Of a DNA stretch of 64,000 nt, positions 35,630 through 48,910 are shown in pieces (position 1 is the stretch's first letter; every line of letters begins with the position of its first letter). Below the pieces are notes generated by a model, which was given only the letters and a program-made list of their open reading frames with translations, did no database searches and was not told the DNA's origin. A program made the translations under genes and the position numbers. The DNA is from Todiramphus chloris collaris (Eukaryota; Chordata; Aves; Coraciiformes; Alcedinidae): assembly GCA_025345505.1 (NCBI GenBank), contig JANVCC010000174.1:321347-385346 (forward strand). Reading direction: 5' to 3'.

Positions 35630-36250
35630 CAAAACTCTTGAATCCCCGGGCAGAAAGGCGTCGCTGGCCGAGCTCCGTGCCTGCGGCAGCGCCAGGGGAA
35701 GGGGTTAAGCCCCGTCGCTGTTTCTTGAATCCTCTCTCGACGCCGGGAAGAGGTTCTGCTGGGTCTATATTTACTGAAGTTACATACGAGGAGGAGAAAT
35801 GGTCTTGTAGCTCCAACACATGACCGTGACTCAGGAGCTTGCTGCTCCATTACCATCGCTATCGCTGTGACCTTGGGCGAGAAAACCTTCAGATTTCCAG
35901 TTACTTCCCAGTAACAGCAACGCAGCGACCGTGCTCTGGTCCGGCGTGAGCTGAAACTCCACTGAACGCCAGCAAAAAAAAAGCTTTAATCTCTTTGGGA
36001 AGAACATGACAGCGTAAGCAAAACAGTTCCGAACAATACGGAGCGTGCTGGGGCCGCGGGCAGCTCTCGGCTATCCCGGAGCAAACCCAACGGCTGGTTT
36101 TTCCTGCCGGGGCCGCAACAGAAGCGAGGAGATTCTTCCACGTGAATAAAACCCACACACCTCGCTGCAGTGCTCTGGGTCTCGGTGGAGAGCCCCGAGC
36201 GCTACGCTCACCCACGGAGTGCACGTGGCTAAGAGCTCGCTGAAAGTGTC
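35630..36250. promoter_or_regulatory. EIF4G3: CpG-enriched segment upstream of exon C
   Basis: Many CpGs over about 0.6 kb, about 4.2 kb upstream (in the transcript sense) of the exon with the short-isoform Met. It could be an internal promoter or enhancer. No TATA box or initiator was identified with confidence. Confidence 0.25.
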
Positions 36251-39200
36251 GCCGTGGGGACTTTCCAAAAGACGTGTAACCCTTTTTTGTTGAGATGTAA
36301 ACTACCGAAACCAAGCGTCGGCTGAAAAGAGGGTAAAACTGTTGCAAAAAGTGCCCCCAGAAGACCCCCAAACAAAACCACACACATTTCTCGGAGGATA
36401 AAAACATATTTCTGGTCTTCTACCAAGACACTCACTGGCCCCAGTTAACTGCTGAATCTCGAGTCAAGCCACACTGGGTGGCTGCTTCGAGTAACACTCC
36501 GTGTGCTCGATACCGAGGAGTCCTGCCCCTGAATTTGTACATTGGTATTGATAAAAGCTCCCGCGCACCAAATGCCACCAGCCCTGGAGCAAGGTGCAGA
36601 AGGCACTAAAGAATCATCAGCCTGATCCCTGCACCGGTGTTTCCTTTTTATCCCCATTTTTAACAACCAGACTCGGTTTTCCTTCCGCCTTTCCTGGAGG
36701 AAAACCACACCAAGGGATGTGGGACAAGCTGTGTAGGTGCACCAACCCTGGAGGTTGCTCTTAGAGCCTCTTCAGAAGTTTTTCCCTAGGTCACTGGCCT
36801 GGACAGCAGGAGTTTGGCCTCGGCTGCAGGTGAAGCAATCCCCCGGGGCAGCTTAAACCATCGCTCTGTTCACACGTGTGGAAGGACGGTGCCGGCAAAG
36901 CTGCGCCTTTTAATTGGGAGTTTATTTGTTGAGCTGGGTTTGCTCTGCTCACCCAGAGCCTGAAATCCAATCACTGCTCTACCTAAACAACTGCAACCGC
37001 GCAGGACCCCAGCAGTGGAAATCCCTCAGCATTCAGCTCTGAAAAAAATCAGAGGACTGTAATTGAAAACCCGCATCTTCATTTCTAACTAATAAACTCA
37101 CCCGCAGGCAAGGGCGCGCCAGGAGCAGCTCTCCAGCCTGCCCCTTTCTACAAACCCAGCCCCTTCATTTTCCCTCAAGCTTTGGTTTCTGAATGGCCTC
37201 AGTTTTAAGCAGGGTGAGTATCAGCAGGCACTCCTGGGTCAGAAGAAGCTGCTCTCCCACATACAACTGCTTGCTCCCAGGTCTGTGCTCTTCCCGCAGC
37301 AGCACTGACTTCAAGTGCCTGGAAAAACGTTTAAAACCGCCAAAGACTGAACGTTACAGCAAGAGCCTAGGTTTTTGTATCTGATATGAAATTGCAGGGC
37401 AGAGATAACAGCTACAGCCACAGCATCCAAGAAAAGCCCAGACTCTCCTACAGCCTGCAAGACACATGAAAGGCTCAATTTTTCCACCTGGGTGCTGGCT
37501 TATGAACACTGGTGGCATCAAGTGGAAGGGGTGAAGAGATTCCTGCTCTCCTGTCTCCCCTGGCACCCTCCTCCGTGCTGCAGCACCTGCACCAGAGATG
37601 GCTGCACGGGAGGGGAACCAGATCTGACAGAAAATTAGTACGTTGGCAATGGACACAAAAAAAAAACCCAACCACTTTTAAACTGAGTTACTGAGGTTCC
37701 CGATGGCGGCACCTCTGGAGACGCCTAGGATTCTACCTCACTGTGGAGTTGCCAACCTGTGGGAAGAGCTTGGACAGCAAAGAATTAGATCTTTTAAGCC
37801 ACTCACACTCATGAGAAGCCAAAACAGCCCAACGAGACTTTCTCCACTTCTTTCTGCCCCTCCAGCCTCAGCTCTGCTCAGGGTTATGTTACCGACCTAG
37901 AAACACCCACCTTGGTGACAAACACACAACAAAACCACCCCGCCTGCCTCGTTTCAGCAGCCCTCCCAACAGCTGCACATGGAAGCAATAAAGTCCTGAG
38001 GGGAAGGAGAAATCAGTGCCAGAACGGCTCATAGAAATCCTGCTGGACTGACCCGTGCTCGACACATCCCAAAGCGTTCTCTTGGACCTGGACAACATCA
38101 CCTGGAGCCCCGCACTGCAGCCATCTCAGGTTAGTTCCTGCACCTGACATTACTCAGCTCCTCGATTTCTTTTGAGAGTACTTGGGTTTTGTTACTATTT
38201 TAGTAACTAGATAATTCAAATCTATGTTCTATTTTTTTTTTTCCTCCTTCCTGGTGTGCCTGCAGTCAGCAGAACAGGATGCTGGCAGACGTGGAAGCTG
38301 CCGGCTGCAGTGATTTGTATGCTGTGAAATATTTGTGCGTGGTGGGAAAAAAAATCTGTAGCATCTGTACTATTTCTCTGTAATGTACAGAACCAGCTTG
38401 TCTGCAACTATTACAAATGATGATGGAGAAGCCTGAATTATTAAAATTCTTCATTTCAGGCTTTTCTACACAGTACTCCCTCAATGCATAAAGGGATATT
38501 CTCACACTATTCCTCTGAACTATCCCAGCTTTAAAAATAGCTCAGCAGTGATTAAACCAAGAAATAAGGGCAATTCCCCTCTAAATGCTCACAGTTTGCT
38601 TTTGTTATTGACAATGATACTTCAACCTCCTATCATCAAACACACTCTCCGATTAAATAGAAGTCCTCATTCACTAGCTACACATTCAAATAGGCAGGGG
38701 TTTTGGTAAGCATCGCATCAAGGAATTCAAATTTTCTTTAAGCAGCTCATTTGCAAATTATCCAGCATCACTGAAAGCAGCCTGTCCTCCTCACAGCATC
38801 TCTGTGAAATAAAACTACACGGCAGTTTGACTCTGCTGAGTGTCTGTAAGCCAGTGCTGCTACCCTGTAAGGTGCATCAGCCGCTGGAAAACACTCTGCT
38901 TTTCTGCATATATTGATATATGCTACTTGGAATATTCAAAGCCCCATTAAAATCAATGGTGCAGGTACCAGAGCTCTTCCACGACACTAAAAAGGTTATG
39001 TAGATTCAGGGTTGCTGCTTTTAACTGAAATTTAACAGCAGTTACAGTGCAAATACCCTGCTCCTGAGGCAGGAGCTGGGATGGGACCAGGACCAGCTTT
39101 GTGACACTGCTACAAAGTCTTTGCACGTCGGGTTTACCAGCTGTGAGGCGTGGGTTTGGATGGAAGCGAAGAGTAAAGGGGAATGGTGGCTGTTTGGGGT

Positions 39201-39337
39201 CTTTACTGAAATATCTGGGCTTTTTTCAAAAGCCATTTCCTCAAAATGCCTGATGCTCAGTTAGCTCCAGATTTTAAGGGTTCACCAAACTGCAGATGAG
39301 AAGATGCAGCAGAGAAGTGCCTGCACTGCTCCCACAC

Positions 39338-39357
39338 TCCTCCTCCTCCTCCTCCTC
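39338..39357. repeat. TCC trinucleotide repeat
   Basis: Six to seven TCC units. Confidence 0.92.
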
Positions 39358-39870
39358 GCAAGCCCACTGCTTCCCACTCCCCACTTCTTCCCCAGCCCAG
39401 CCTCCAAGAGAACTCCCTGCGTTAGTAAATACTAAACTCAGCCTTTAAAAGGCTAAAAATACCAATTCTCCCACAAATGTGGCTGGACCCCTCGGTACGT
39501 TTGTTGCTCTGCAGCAGTGTGTCTCGGGGTGCATCACGTGTGTCCTCACCTGCCCTGCTCAGCTTCTACCGACCCCTTGTACGGCCGTGCGTGATTTAGC
39601 GTCACGCGTTCCAGCGGCGGAGGCAGCGCGCGGAACAGGGAAACAGAGGCCCGAGGAACAACCCCAGAGCTCCAGGCATTTTTCTGACTTCGGCAGAAAT
39701 AATTGTATTCTCAGCGAGGGGAGGGAGAGAAGGGAACGTGGTTTCCTCTTCCCTGGACAAAGACAGTTTGTGCAGAGGACAATACAGGCCCGAGATACAC
39801 ACTCCTTTCCTTCCTGCGCAAGACACTGTGGTTACTATTCCTGTAAGGATGTTATGAAGGAGGAGGGTGG

Positions 39871-39983
39871 ACAGAAAGACAGACAGACATAAAGACAGAC
39901 AGACAGACATAAAGACAGACAGANNNNNNNNNNAAAGACAGACAGACATAAAGACAGACAGACATAAAGACAGACAGACAGAC
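39871..39983. repeat. CAGA/TAAAG repeat with assembly gap
   Basis: Repeats of ACAGACAGACATAAAG with variable numbers of CAGA units, interrupted by 10 Ns. Confidence 0.97.
39924..39933. other. Assembly gap (10 N)
   Basis: Ten Ns inside the CAGA/TAAAG array; a length placeholder. Confidence 0.99.
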
Positions 39984-40391
39984 CCATTATGTAATTAAGG
40001 GAACTGGCATTTTCCATAATAAAAGTACTCAAAACCAGTGTGTGTGTCTCTGTGTGTGCTGGGGAGGAATTCCAACGTCTCCACTGCTGGAAGCAGACCT
40101 GTGAGTCTCAGCACAGACAACCCTTCTGTTTGCAAAGTGCCTTTCACTTCTCCTATAAAATTTTGTCCTGCTTTTAACTGGGAAATGAACTGCCAAGGAT
40201 GGCCACTTGTGCTCAGGAACACAACTCGCAGGCAGCCGAGCCCCATACTCCACGCTAACGCCAAGACAGCAGCAGCAAGTTTAAGCCTTTCCTCCTCCTT
40301 TCCTGCAAGGCCCAACAAAAAGCTGGGAAAAACTGTCAGCTTCTGTCTCTCTCCATCCTTGGAGATACTCAAAACCCAAGCGGCCAAGGTC

Positions 40392-40470
40392 CGGAGTAAC
40401 CTGCTCTGGACGACCTTGCTTTGAGAAGGTGCTCGGATGAGATGATGCCAGGGGCTCTTCCAACTTTAAC
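40392..40470 (+). mobile_element. Possible decayed CR1 tail
   Basis: GGAGTAACCTGCTCTGGACG and GGGGCTCTTCCAACTTTAACC resemble the last 80 bp of a CR1, but with many differences and no clear terminal octamer. Confidence 0.4.
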
Positions 40471-41256
40471 CATTTTTTGAGTCTGTGGCATCAGTCAGAT
40501 AAAACGTTTCACCTCCACCACGTGACGCTGAAGCCCAGGAACACCACTGCACATTCAGACAATTCAAAGCAGCTCAATAAACTACCGTAAGCAGGGGTCT
40601 GGAATTCCTGCTCCGTAACCATCAAACCCTTCGGTGCTCTTTGCCTTGAGTGGAAAGTGATCCACCAAGACTCCAGGAGAACCACGCTGAGGATGGACTT
40701 CAAACCATCACCCCTTGAGGGTAGGTCCTTCCTACTGAAGGTGTAAGCAGTTCCAGAGGCTGTTCTCCAGCTCCCCAGTCTGACTCACCAGTGGACTCCA
40801 GCAATTCCTTCTCCCCAGTCTTCTCTCGTGGCAGGGATATTTTTTGTCCTCCACGTTTACAAAACGCAGCCCGTGCAAAGCTCTGACTTTTCTGCTGACT
40901 TTGGGACATGCTGCCTTCCCGCCACACATTGTGTTTGTTTCAAAACGATGGATTTTTCTGGAGCGTGCAAGAAAACATCCACTAACCAGCACGGAACAGA
41001 AGGTATTGTTACAGAAGGAACACCAGAAGAGAAATTATTAAACATAAGAAGATGGCGAGTTGCCTCGCGTCGTTTTCTCGCCTTGTACAATGAACAACAA
41101 ATGTGGCTCAACGAGCGGTAAAGTCCAAAAAGCATCAAAATGAAGCCCAGCCCACGTGACCGTGAGAAGAGAAAACATGCACGGAAAACTCCTGAAGAAA
41201 GGGATCTGGAGAATTTTAAAAAGTTTGATTTTTCTATTAAAAAAGCTATTTCGATT

Positions 41257-41288
41257 AAAAAAAAAAAAAGAAAAAAAAAAAGAAAAAA
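41257..41288. repeat. A-rich low-complexity run
   Basis: Long A-runs interrupted by two Gs. Confidence 0.95.
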
Positions 41289-41697
41289 TCTCCACTGATG
41301 GCAATTTTAAAACTGCTTTTGATCCACAATACTATCAGGAGCCAGAAGACAGCTCTTCTGCTAGATCGCTCAGCCAGGATGTGTTGTGTGTGGCCAAGAC
41401 ACCTCCTGGGAGAGCTTTTATTATTCAGAGTAACTCAGTTTACACCAGGGTGGATGGGCTGGGGAAGACTCTGAGCCAGGCTAGGAAGAAAACGCTCAAG
41501 CAGTAGTAGAAAAACCACATTATCTTCCCCCACCGAGCACAGGAGAGCACATGAAGTATTGAACACACCTCTGGAAGGAGAAATCCGCTGCAGAACGCAG
41601 CAGCGACGGGATGGATCTGCAAGACCCAGTCCTAACCAGACTCTGACTTTGTGTTGGGATCTTCCCTTTGCACACATACATGAGAAAATGGAAACAG

Positions 41698-41750
41698 ATT
41701 TTCCTTTCCTTTCCCCTTTCCCCTCTCCTCTCCCCTTTCCCCTCTCCTCT
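41698..41750. repeat. Homopyrimidine C/T tract
   Basis: About 53 bases of only C and T with quasi-repeats TTTCCCCTCTCCTC; the other strand is all purine. Confidence 0.95.
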
Positions 41751-44020
41751 GTAAGATTAAAAGGTAAGAAAGGCTGTTCCTAGTCCTTCCTCAGTGCACA
41801 AATATTAAAAGGAATCACTTCATTCCACCTCCGCCGTGCCTTTCGCAAGGTAACTGTTTCCAAGGTTAAATAATTAACATTGATTACGCTAATTGTCAGC
41901 TGAAGCCTTCCCCACCACCCCAGATCTCCCTTCCTGCAGCTCTTCCCCCCAGATCAGAAGACTCCCATCAAGCTGAGCATCCCTACACCAAAAGACCCTG
42001 AAGCCCGAAAGGCACCGGTGCTGAGCCCCAGACGAGCTTTACGTTTCCAGCCTCGACCAGCCCAGATTTCAAGGGAGGAGGTAAAAGGCACAGCAACAAA
42101 TCAAAACTCAGGAAATCCGTTACATGAGCAAATATTCCCGGCGTTATTAACCCCATCAAAAACCCACTAATCCTATTACAAAACAGAAGAGTTCAGCTGC
42201 ACTTCCCGCAGGTCTTTAACACAAGGGCCAAAAGAAGATTACACTCCTGGATTTATCAGCTGTTAAATAACTTGCCATTTCAAATCTCCACCTGCAGCTG
42301 TAGATTCCTGCAAGCTCAGAGTTAGTCAGCTGCTTGAAAAATACCTGCTGTGAAGAAGCCTGACCCGGATGTACAGAAGCACGCACAAGAAAAGCGAGAA
42401 GCACAAGAGGACAAAAAAATCTTGACTGCTTAGAAGAAAAAAAAAAAAAAATAAAGACATTAACACACATCTCTGGAAGGCAGGGGGTTTTGCCCATGAA
42501 GCATCATCAAGAGTTTGTTGTTTCCATTTTCATTGTCCTCGCTGCTGGGAGGTAGGCGAGGGGCAGCAGATGCAACTCCAGCCTGGTTTCTGCACTCACA
42601 TAAGGATTTTCAGCTTTCGTTCTACGTTCACATCGTTGTGGCTGCAAAGAGGATTGCCAGTGAATATCCTGACTGAGAACGGTACCTCCTCTACAAGTTC
42701 CAGGATTCTGTGTGGTTTTAATCGGCGTGAAATCCTCCATAACGACACCTTATGTAAAACAAGGAGGTTCCTCTAGGGAAAAGCTCTCGGGGTGAAGAGT
42801 TCCCTGCAAAGCTCAGGGAACCGACCCCCACCGAGGTGAAAGATGGGAACACAGAAAATAAGGGGCAGGGTGTTGGTACAAATGAGACGATGAAATTAGG
42901 GAGCCCTTCATGTTCCAGGGACCATGGACATTCATTACCTGACTCTTCAGAGATTGCTCCTTCCTAGCGAAGCCCATACAAACTTGACAACCAGGGAGTA
43001 GCTGCACTGGGGAGAAAAGGGCGCGATGTGGAGTTCACAGGCAACGAAAGCCAGAAGGCAGCTGCCTTCAAGAGGAGGAGCAGAGAGCTACTCTAATATC
43101 TGCTGTGTCCCCTGACTTATCACAGGGCATGGCTGAGAGAGGGTACGATTACAATACATTCCTCCTTCCGGTCCAAGCTGTTGATAAACATCCCTGTCTT
43201 AAAAACATCAAAAAATCTAAATCAGGCTTACGAACAACGGGAGAGAAGCGCTGAATAAACACCATGGTTTTAACAGGATTCCGGCTCCCGCAGAAAGGAT
43301 CCGAGCTAATAAAAGAGGGGCTTGGGGACTGCCTCTAAACATGGCACAGATGGCGAGCAGACACGCTGCCTGGCACCGCTTCCCAGACCTGAAGGTACCG
43401 AGGAACGTCTCGCTGCTGGTACAAACGCTGATTTAGCGACAGTGACATTTCTGAGGACCAGAACGAGACCACAAAACTCTTTTCACTCAAGGCAAAGAAC
43501 CAGATGGTACCAAGTTGCAGCTAGTACAATCTGTTTGGGATTTCAGTCAGCCACCTAAAAGTCCAGGTCTCCGCACACCAAGTTCCTGAGGAGCGGCTCT
43601 CTCGCCCCGTTGTTTTCTTGACCCTGTCAGGAACGGGTAAGGGATTAATAAACACAGCTGTCAATAACTGCAGCAGCTTCACAGCACAAGTGCCATCGAT
43701 GCCTTGGGGTCCTTGCTAACTGGGCACTCCATCCTCTTAGCCCGAGAGGCAGCCGTGGGCACAAAGCACCGATCTGCTCAGTGAGAGCCAAAACTGATCA
43801 CAGGGGAAATTCTCAGCTATCTGTTCCAAGTGCTGTTGGTCGGTGCGTACAAACTGTGGTCTCGGACTAGAAGAATCCCTCGGCACGCACATCCCAGCCT
43901 GCAGCATTAAAGCTGAGGTGGAGAAAGCCAAGAGTCTCCTCCAAACCATTCCCCTCTTGTGCTGCTTCATCTCACGCGCCCGAAACCACTGCACTTGTTC
44001 CTCAGGATCCTTCAAAACCC

Positions 44021-44380
44021 TCACAGAATCACTGAATAATTAAGGTTGGAAATGACCATCAAGATCATCAAGTCCAACTGTCTACTAAACATGACCAGGA
44101 CCACTCAGCCATGTCCTGAAGTGCCACAGGTGGAGGTTTCTTGGCCACCCCAGGGATGGTGATTCCCCCCCTCCCTGGCAGCCTGTTCCAAGGCCTCACC
44201 ACTCTCAGTAAAAAAATATTTCCTGCTATCCAACCTAAACCTTCCCTGGTGCCACTTCAGCCTATTTCCTCTGGTCCTATCACCGGTTACCTGGGAGAAG
44301 AGACCAACACCCACCTCACTAAACCATCCTTTCAAGTAGCTGTAAGAGAGCAGTAAGGTCTCCTCTCAGCCTCCTGGGTC
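44021..44380 (-). mobile_element. CR1 LINE, 3' fragment
   Basis: Reversed tail TCACAGAATCACTGAATAAT followed by the TTGGAAATGACCATCAAGATC and CTATCCAACCTAAACCTTCC blocks. It is more diverged than its neighbours. Confidence 0.9.
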
Positions 44381-46325
44381 ACGAGTAGGGATGGAACTGC
44401 CTTCTGACACCCTAAGCCTCACCTACTGCTTCCTGCTCATGGTACAACAGGAGGACCCTTCTCCTTCTCATTCGATCCCTCACCAGCCAGAGGGAAGCAC
44501 TTTGCTGCTGCTGCGCCCCAAGCCCCAGCCTGGCTGCTCTGGAAGAGCTCCACTTGCTTGTTACTGCCATCCTCACACAGCTACCCAGAAATTACCGCAC
44601 CGTAAAGCCGGGGCGGGGGCAGATTTACGGTGGCTCAGCTGCTCCGTGTTACCCGCCTCTGCAAACGCTCTCTGCCTGCGCTGTGTGCACTCGACCACCT
44701 CACATCCACCACGGGATGAGAGTGTCCAGTGCCCAGCACTCTGTAAATCCCTGCCCTACCCGAGCTCAGGATAACCTGCTCCCGTTGCTGTGCCCAAGGA
44801 GGAACTTCGCCAACTCCTTTTTCAATGAGTTCTCCTTTCCTCTGTAAGCTGAGAAAGCAAATTGTCTCAAACCAGCAACTTCTGAAGCCTTCAAGCCGAG
44901 AGCAGCAGCAGAGGAGATGTGTCCCATCCCTCCCAGTCAGTACGAGGGGCCCTTTTCATGGGAAGAACAAGAGAAATATGAAATTTTATGTATGTGGGGC
45001 CACATCTGGCCATAACATCACCGCGGCAACATGTGCTGCGCATTCCCCAGCGGCGGCGGAGCTCAGCGCATTCCTGCGAGCAGCGGTATGACTTCAGGGC
45101 CCTGGAATCTGGGAACCAGAAACGCTGCGGAGACGGGGGTGTGGGACTGTTCCACGTCGCTGCCAAGCTCTCCTCGTGTTGCTGCAGGAACTCATTCTGA
45201 AGGGCAGCAAAGTACCAGAGGCTGGTTGTTAGGAGAGGCCCCGGAGGAAGCGGAACATGAGCCTTTCTCTTGGTCTGGCTGGGTCCGATGGGAAAGGTAG
45301 AAGAGTAAGCCAACAAGATCCCAAACCGCAGCACCGCGGGACCATCTGTTTCTGGTTGTTTGAATCCAGTGGAAGGAAAGGCAGCTACAAAGGCACAGCG
45401 CACGTTTGCACCTGACTTTTCTTCCCCCAGGAGACATGAAATATCCCGTAGGTCTCCTGAGCTGCACTGTCCAAAGCCTCTCCCACAGATCACTCAACGT
45501 GATGCTCTGTCATCTTGTCACGCAGGAGTTTACAGACCTAGAAAGCTGTGTGGCTCCTTGTGCCCAGAGCTTTTCTAAGGGACAGGAGTTCCTTTTATCA
45601 CCTCCTAGCATTTTAAGGTATTAACTGATCTCCCATCGCCCAGACTCACTGCAACAGGCAGCTTTAGAACAGCAAGGGAACCACTTCTGGAACCACAGCC
45701 ATTATTAACCTTCTGCTCTCCTTCACAGCAAGATCCCCACCTGAGGAAACTGGGAAGAGACTCTGAGACCCAGGAGGAGGAATGCTGAGATGCCTGCTAG
45801 AGGAAAGTGAGGGACTAAGCTCCCTGTTGAGCCCTGGACTGACAAGCAGCTCTCAATCTGCGGCCACACAAGCCAGTAACACAGACTCCATCACTGGTAA
45901 AATTATTTTTAGACCTCAATTCTATCCAAAGTCCAAAATCATATATAAATATTTTCATTCACTACTGCCCAAACAACAGTCCCTACTTTGGAAGGACTCA
46001 GTTTTATGAGTATTTATTAAGTCGTGGTTCTGGTGGAGAAATCAATGACCCCCTTAATGAGATTCCGATTCAAATAAAGTGGTCTGTTCCTTACCTTTTC
46101 AACAGCTTGGAGAGATCAACACCATGCACATCCCTCACCGTGCCCAACCCCCCCCACACACTGTGTCAGGGATGACTGGACAAAAGCAGAGACAACCAAC
46201 ACAGAGACAACCTTCACTCAACGTTCACTCACCGACGGAGCCACGGGTGGTTAAGACACGGAGAAATTTGTGAGAAATCGGGAATTGCCCCTTCATCAGA
46301 AAACCACACCAGCTTGGATCACTTT

Positions 46326-46807
46326 GCCCCATTTTTGCAATATAAGAAGGACAGCGAGGGGCTGGAGCGTGGCCAGAGAAGGGCAACGGAGCTGGGGAAG
46401 GGGCTGGAGCACAAGGGTGGTGAGGAGCAGCTGAGGGACCTGGGCTGGTTCAGCCTGGAGCAAAGGAGGCTGAGGGGAGACCTTCTGGCTCTGACAGCTC
46501 CTGACAGGAGGCTGCAGAGAGGTGGGTTTTGGTCTCTTCTCACAAGTCACAGCTGACAGGACAAGAGGAAATGGCCTCAGGTTGCCCCAGGGGAGGTTTA
46601 GGTTGGAGATGAGGAAAAACTTCTCTGCTGAAAGGGTTACCACAGACTGGAACAGGGGTGAGTGGGTGAATCGCCATCCCTGGGTGCAGCCATCCAGATA
46701 GGTGCTCAGGGATGTGGTGTGGTAGTGGCTCTGGTAGGGTTAGATAATGGTTGGACTTGATGATCTTAAAGGTCCTTTCCAACCACAGAGATTTTGTGAT
46801 TCTGTGA
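46326..46807 (+). mobile_element. CR1 LINE, 3' fragment (~0.48 kb)
   Basis: Plus-strand copy ending GATTTTGTGATTCTGTGAA. It is nearly the reverse complement of 4134-4624 over its whole length. Confidence 0.93.
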
Positions 46808-47520
46808 AAAGGGAAACACCAGGATTTAAAGGGCCCAAGAATCAGACACAAAGAACAATTACAGCATGGGAAAACTTTCAAGTGATGAGATATGTAAAGG
46901 ATCTGGACTGTTCACCTACAAGAAAGCAAATAAATGCAAACATAATAGAAGCTCACAAAGCTACAAGCAGTCTGGACACAGGAAGTTTCCCCTCTCCTCG
47001 TTTCTTAATGCCAGCACAAGAGAACGTTTGAGGAAACCCACAGGAGACAAACAATAGAGACAATGGGAAGTAAAAACTTCACCCAACACCCCACAGACCT
47101 GGGGAATTCCTTGACCATAACATAATGCCAAAACTCAACACCTGACGGGGTCAAAGTGAGACAGAAATAAGAATATTCAGAATTCTATTGTTAAAAAAAC
47201 CCCAAAACACTTAAGTTTACCCAAATCTCCAATACCTCAGGGGTATGGAAAATGTTCTCTGGGGACAGGTTATGCTGTACCTGCTCAGGTCAAGAATCTC
47301 AAACCCCTGTTAAGCCTTACTGGTGGAAGTGTCCCAAGTGTAGGCACTTCCAGGTGGATTCTTCCCCGTCCCTTCCAGCTGCAAATGAGAGTCGACTGAT
47401 GGGATGCCACAACAGTGAAGATACCTGGTCAGAGGGCAGCAAGTGCTATGAATGAACAGACACCACAATTTCTGCTGCTATGCTACCAAACCTCAGCTTT
47501 GTAGGAAATCCCTCGGGGAA

Positions 47521-47646
47521 AGACTTTCAAGCCCTGCCTGGATCTGTTCCTGTGTGGGCTGCCCTGGGTGACCCTGCTCTGGCAGGGGGGTTGGACTCGA
47601 TCTCCAGAGGTCCCTTCCAGCCCCCACCATCCTCTGATTCTATGAA
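47521..47646 (+). mobile_element. CR1 LINE, short 3' tail
   Basis: About 125 bp: GCCCTGCCTGGATCTGTTCC, then GGGGGGTTGGACTCGATCTC, ending CCTCTGATTCTATGAA. Confidence 0.9.
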
Positions 47647-47725
47647 AGCTCCCCAGACCTCACTCTAGAGTCCCAGAAGTGGGCAATGACTGATGCTTCA
47701 CCTGGCTTATAACCTTGGGTCTCCA

Positions 47726-47975
47726 AATCATAGAATCACAGGCTGGTTTGGGTGGGAAGGGACCTTCCAAGGTCCTCTGATCCAACCCCCTGCAGGGAGC
47801 AGGGCCATCTGCAGCTAGAGCAGGGTGCTCAGAGCCCCGGGCAACCTCCCCTGCAATGGTGCCAGGGATGGGGCAGCCACCACCCCTCTGGGCAGCCTGA
47901 CACAGGCTCTCCCCACCCTCACCATCACCAATCTCTCCCTTCTTTCCAGGCTAAATCTCCCTCTTTTAGTTTAAA
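47726..47975 (-). mobile_element. CR1 LINE, 3' fragment
   Basis: Starts AATCATAGAATCACAGGCTG and fades out in a CTAAATCTCCCTCTTTTAG-like stretch. It sits head to head with the previous tail, with only 80 bp between them. Confidence 0.88.
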
Positions 47976-48806
47976 ACTTGCTTTTAAAAGTCCTTTTTAA
48001 AACCATTATCTTGCTTTTACTTCCTCTCCCTAAGCACTCGAGGGCCAGCCCCATGCAGTTAGAGGAGAAATCTCCTCGCAGAGCCCCCGAGGTTCCTCAG
48101 CTGACACGGAGGACGCAAGGTCAAACCCTCCTACCAGCAGCACCGGCGTGACCCAATCTGCCGCTCATTTCCAAGGCGATAAGAGCCAGCAGAACAGGAA
48201 ACGAGCGTTTTCCCGGCTGGCTGGAGTGGTGATTTGGCAGAGAGAGCTCTCTACGTATGCACTGACTCAACAGGAAAATATTAAGGGAAGAAAAAAAAAC
48301 CCCCCTTGACTAGAATAATTTTTTTTATAAGCAGCTGCCTAGAACCTTCTCCTTCTTCCCCTCTTCTCTGACACATGAATAGCTTCTCTCTGCAGATGAG
48401 CTTTACCAGGAATGAATTTCTCTAGGGTTTGCTCTGTGACCCTTTTATGTTCTTCCTCTTACGTGGGGCTGAGTCTTCAAACCAGAGGCTTTCCTTCCAA
48501 CAAGCACGCGGCAAGCGCGCAGGAAACGGCGGTGACACCGCTGACGGACGCCTGCGAGCTACTTACAGTCCTGAGGAGACACTTCAGCCTCTCATTCCCC
48601 ACTCCACAAAGGATGAGCATTTGTACATTTTCAAACACACCTTTCCAGTTTTCCCACCAAGCTTCATCTAGAAGGTGTCATATTAAGGTGAAGTGTCCCT
48701 CACGGGACCTTACTTGTTTTCAGGCGTCCCCTAGTCCCAAAGGTCAGCTGCAGTTTAATATTTCATCTGAATTAAAGAGGCTGGCAGAGGACTGGACAGC
48801 TCACTG

Positions 48807-48910
48807 TCACAGAATCACACACTGGCAGGGGTTGGAAGGGACCCCTGGAGATCGTCTGGTCCAAACCCCCTGCTCCAGCAGGGCCACCAGGGCAAGGTGC
48901 CCAGTTGCTC
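48807..48910 (-). mobile_element. CR1 LINE, short 3' tail
   Basis: TCACAGAATCACACACTGGC, then GGTTGGAAGGGACCCCTGGA, ending near AAGGTGCCCAG. It lies inside the longest chance open frame of the window. Confidence 0.88.

Noticed and set aside
44891..45493. 200-codon open frame, minus strand
   Set aside because: Compositionally random protein with no domain and no splice sites that join the EIF4G3 frame; partly in a CpG-rich patch that depletes stops.
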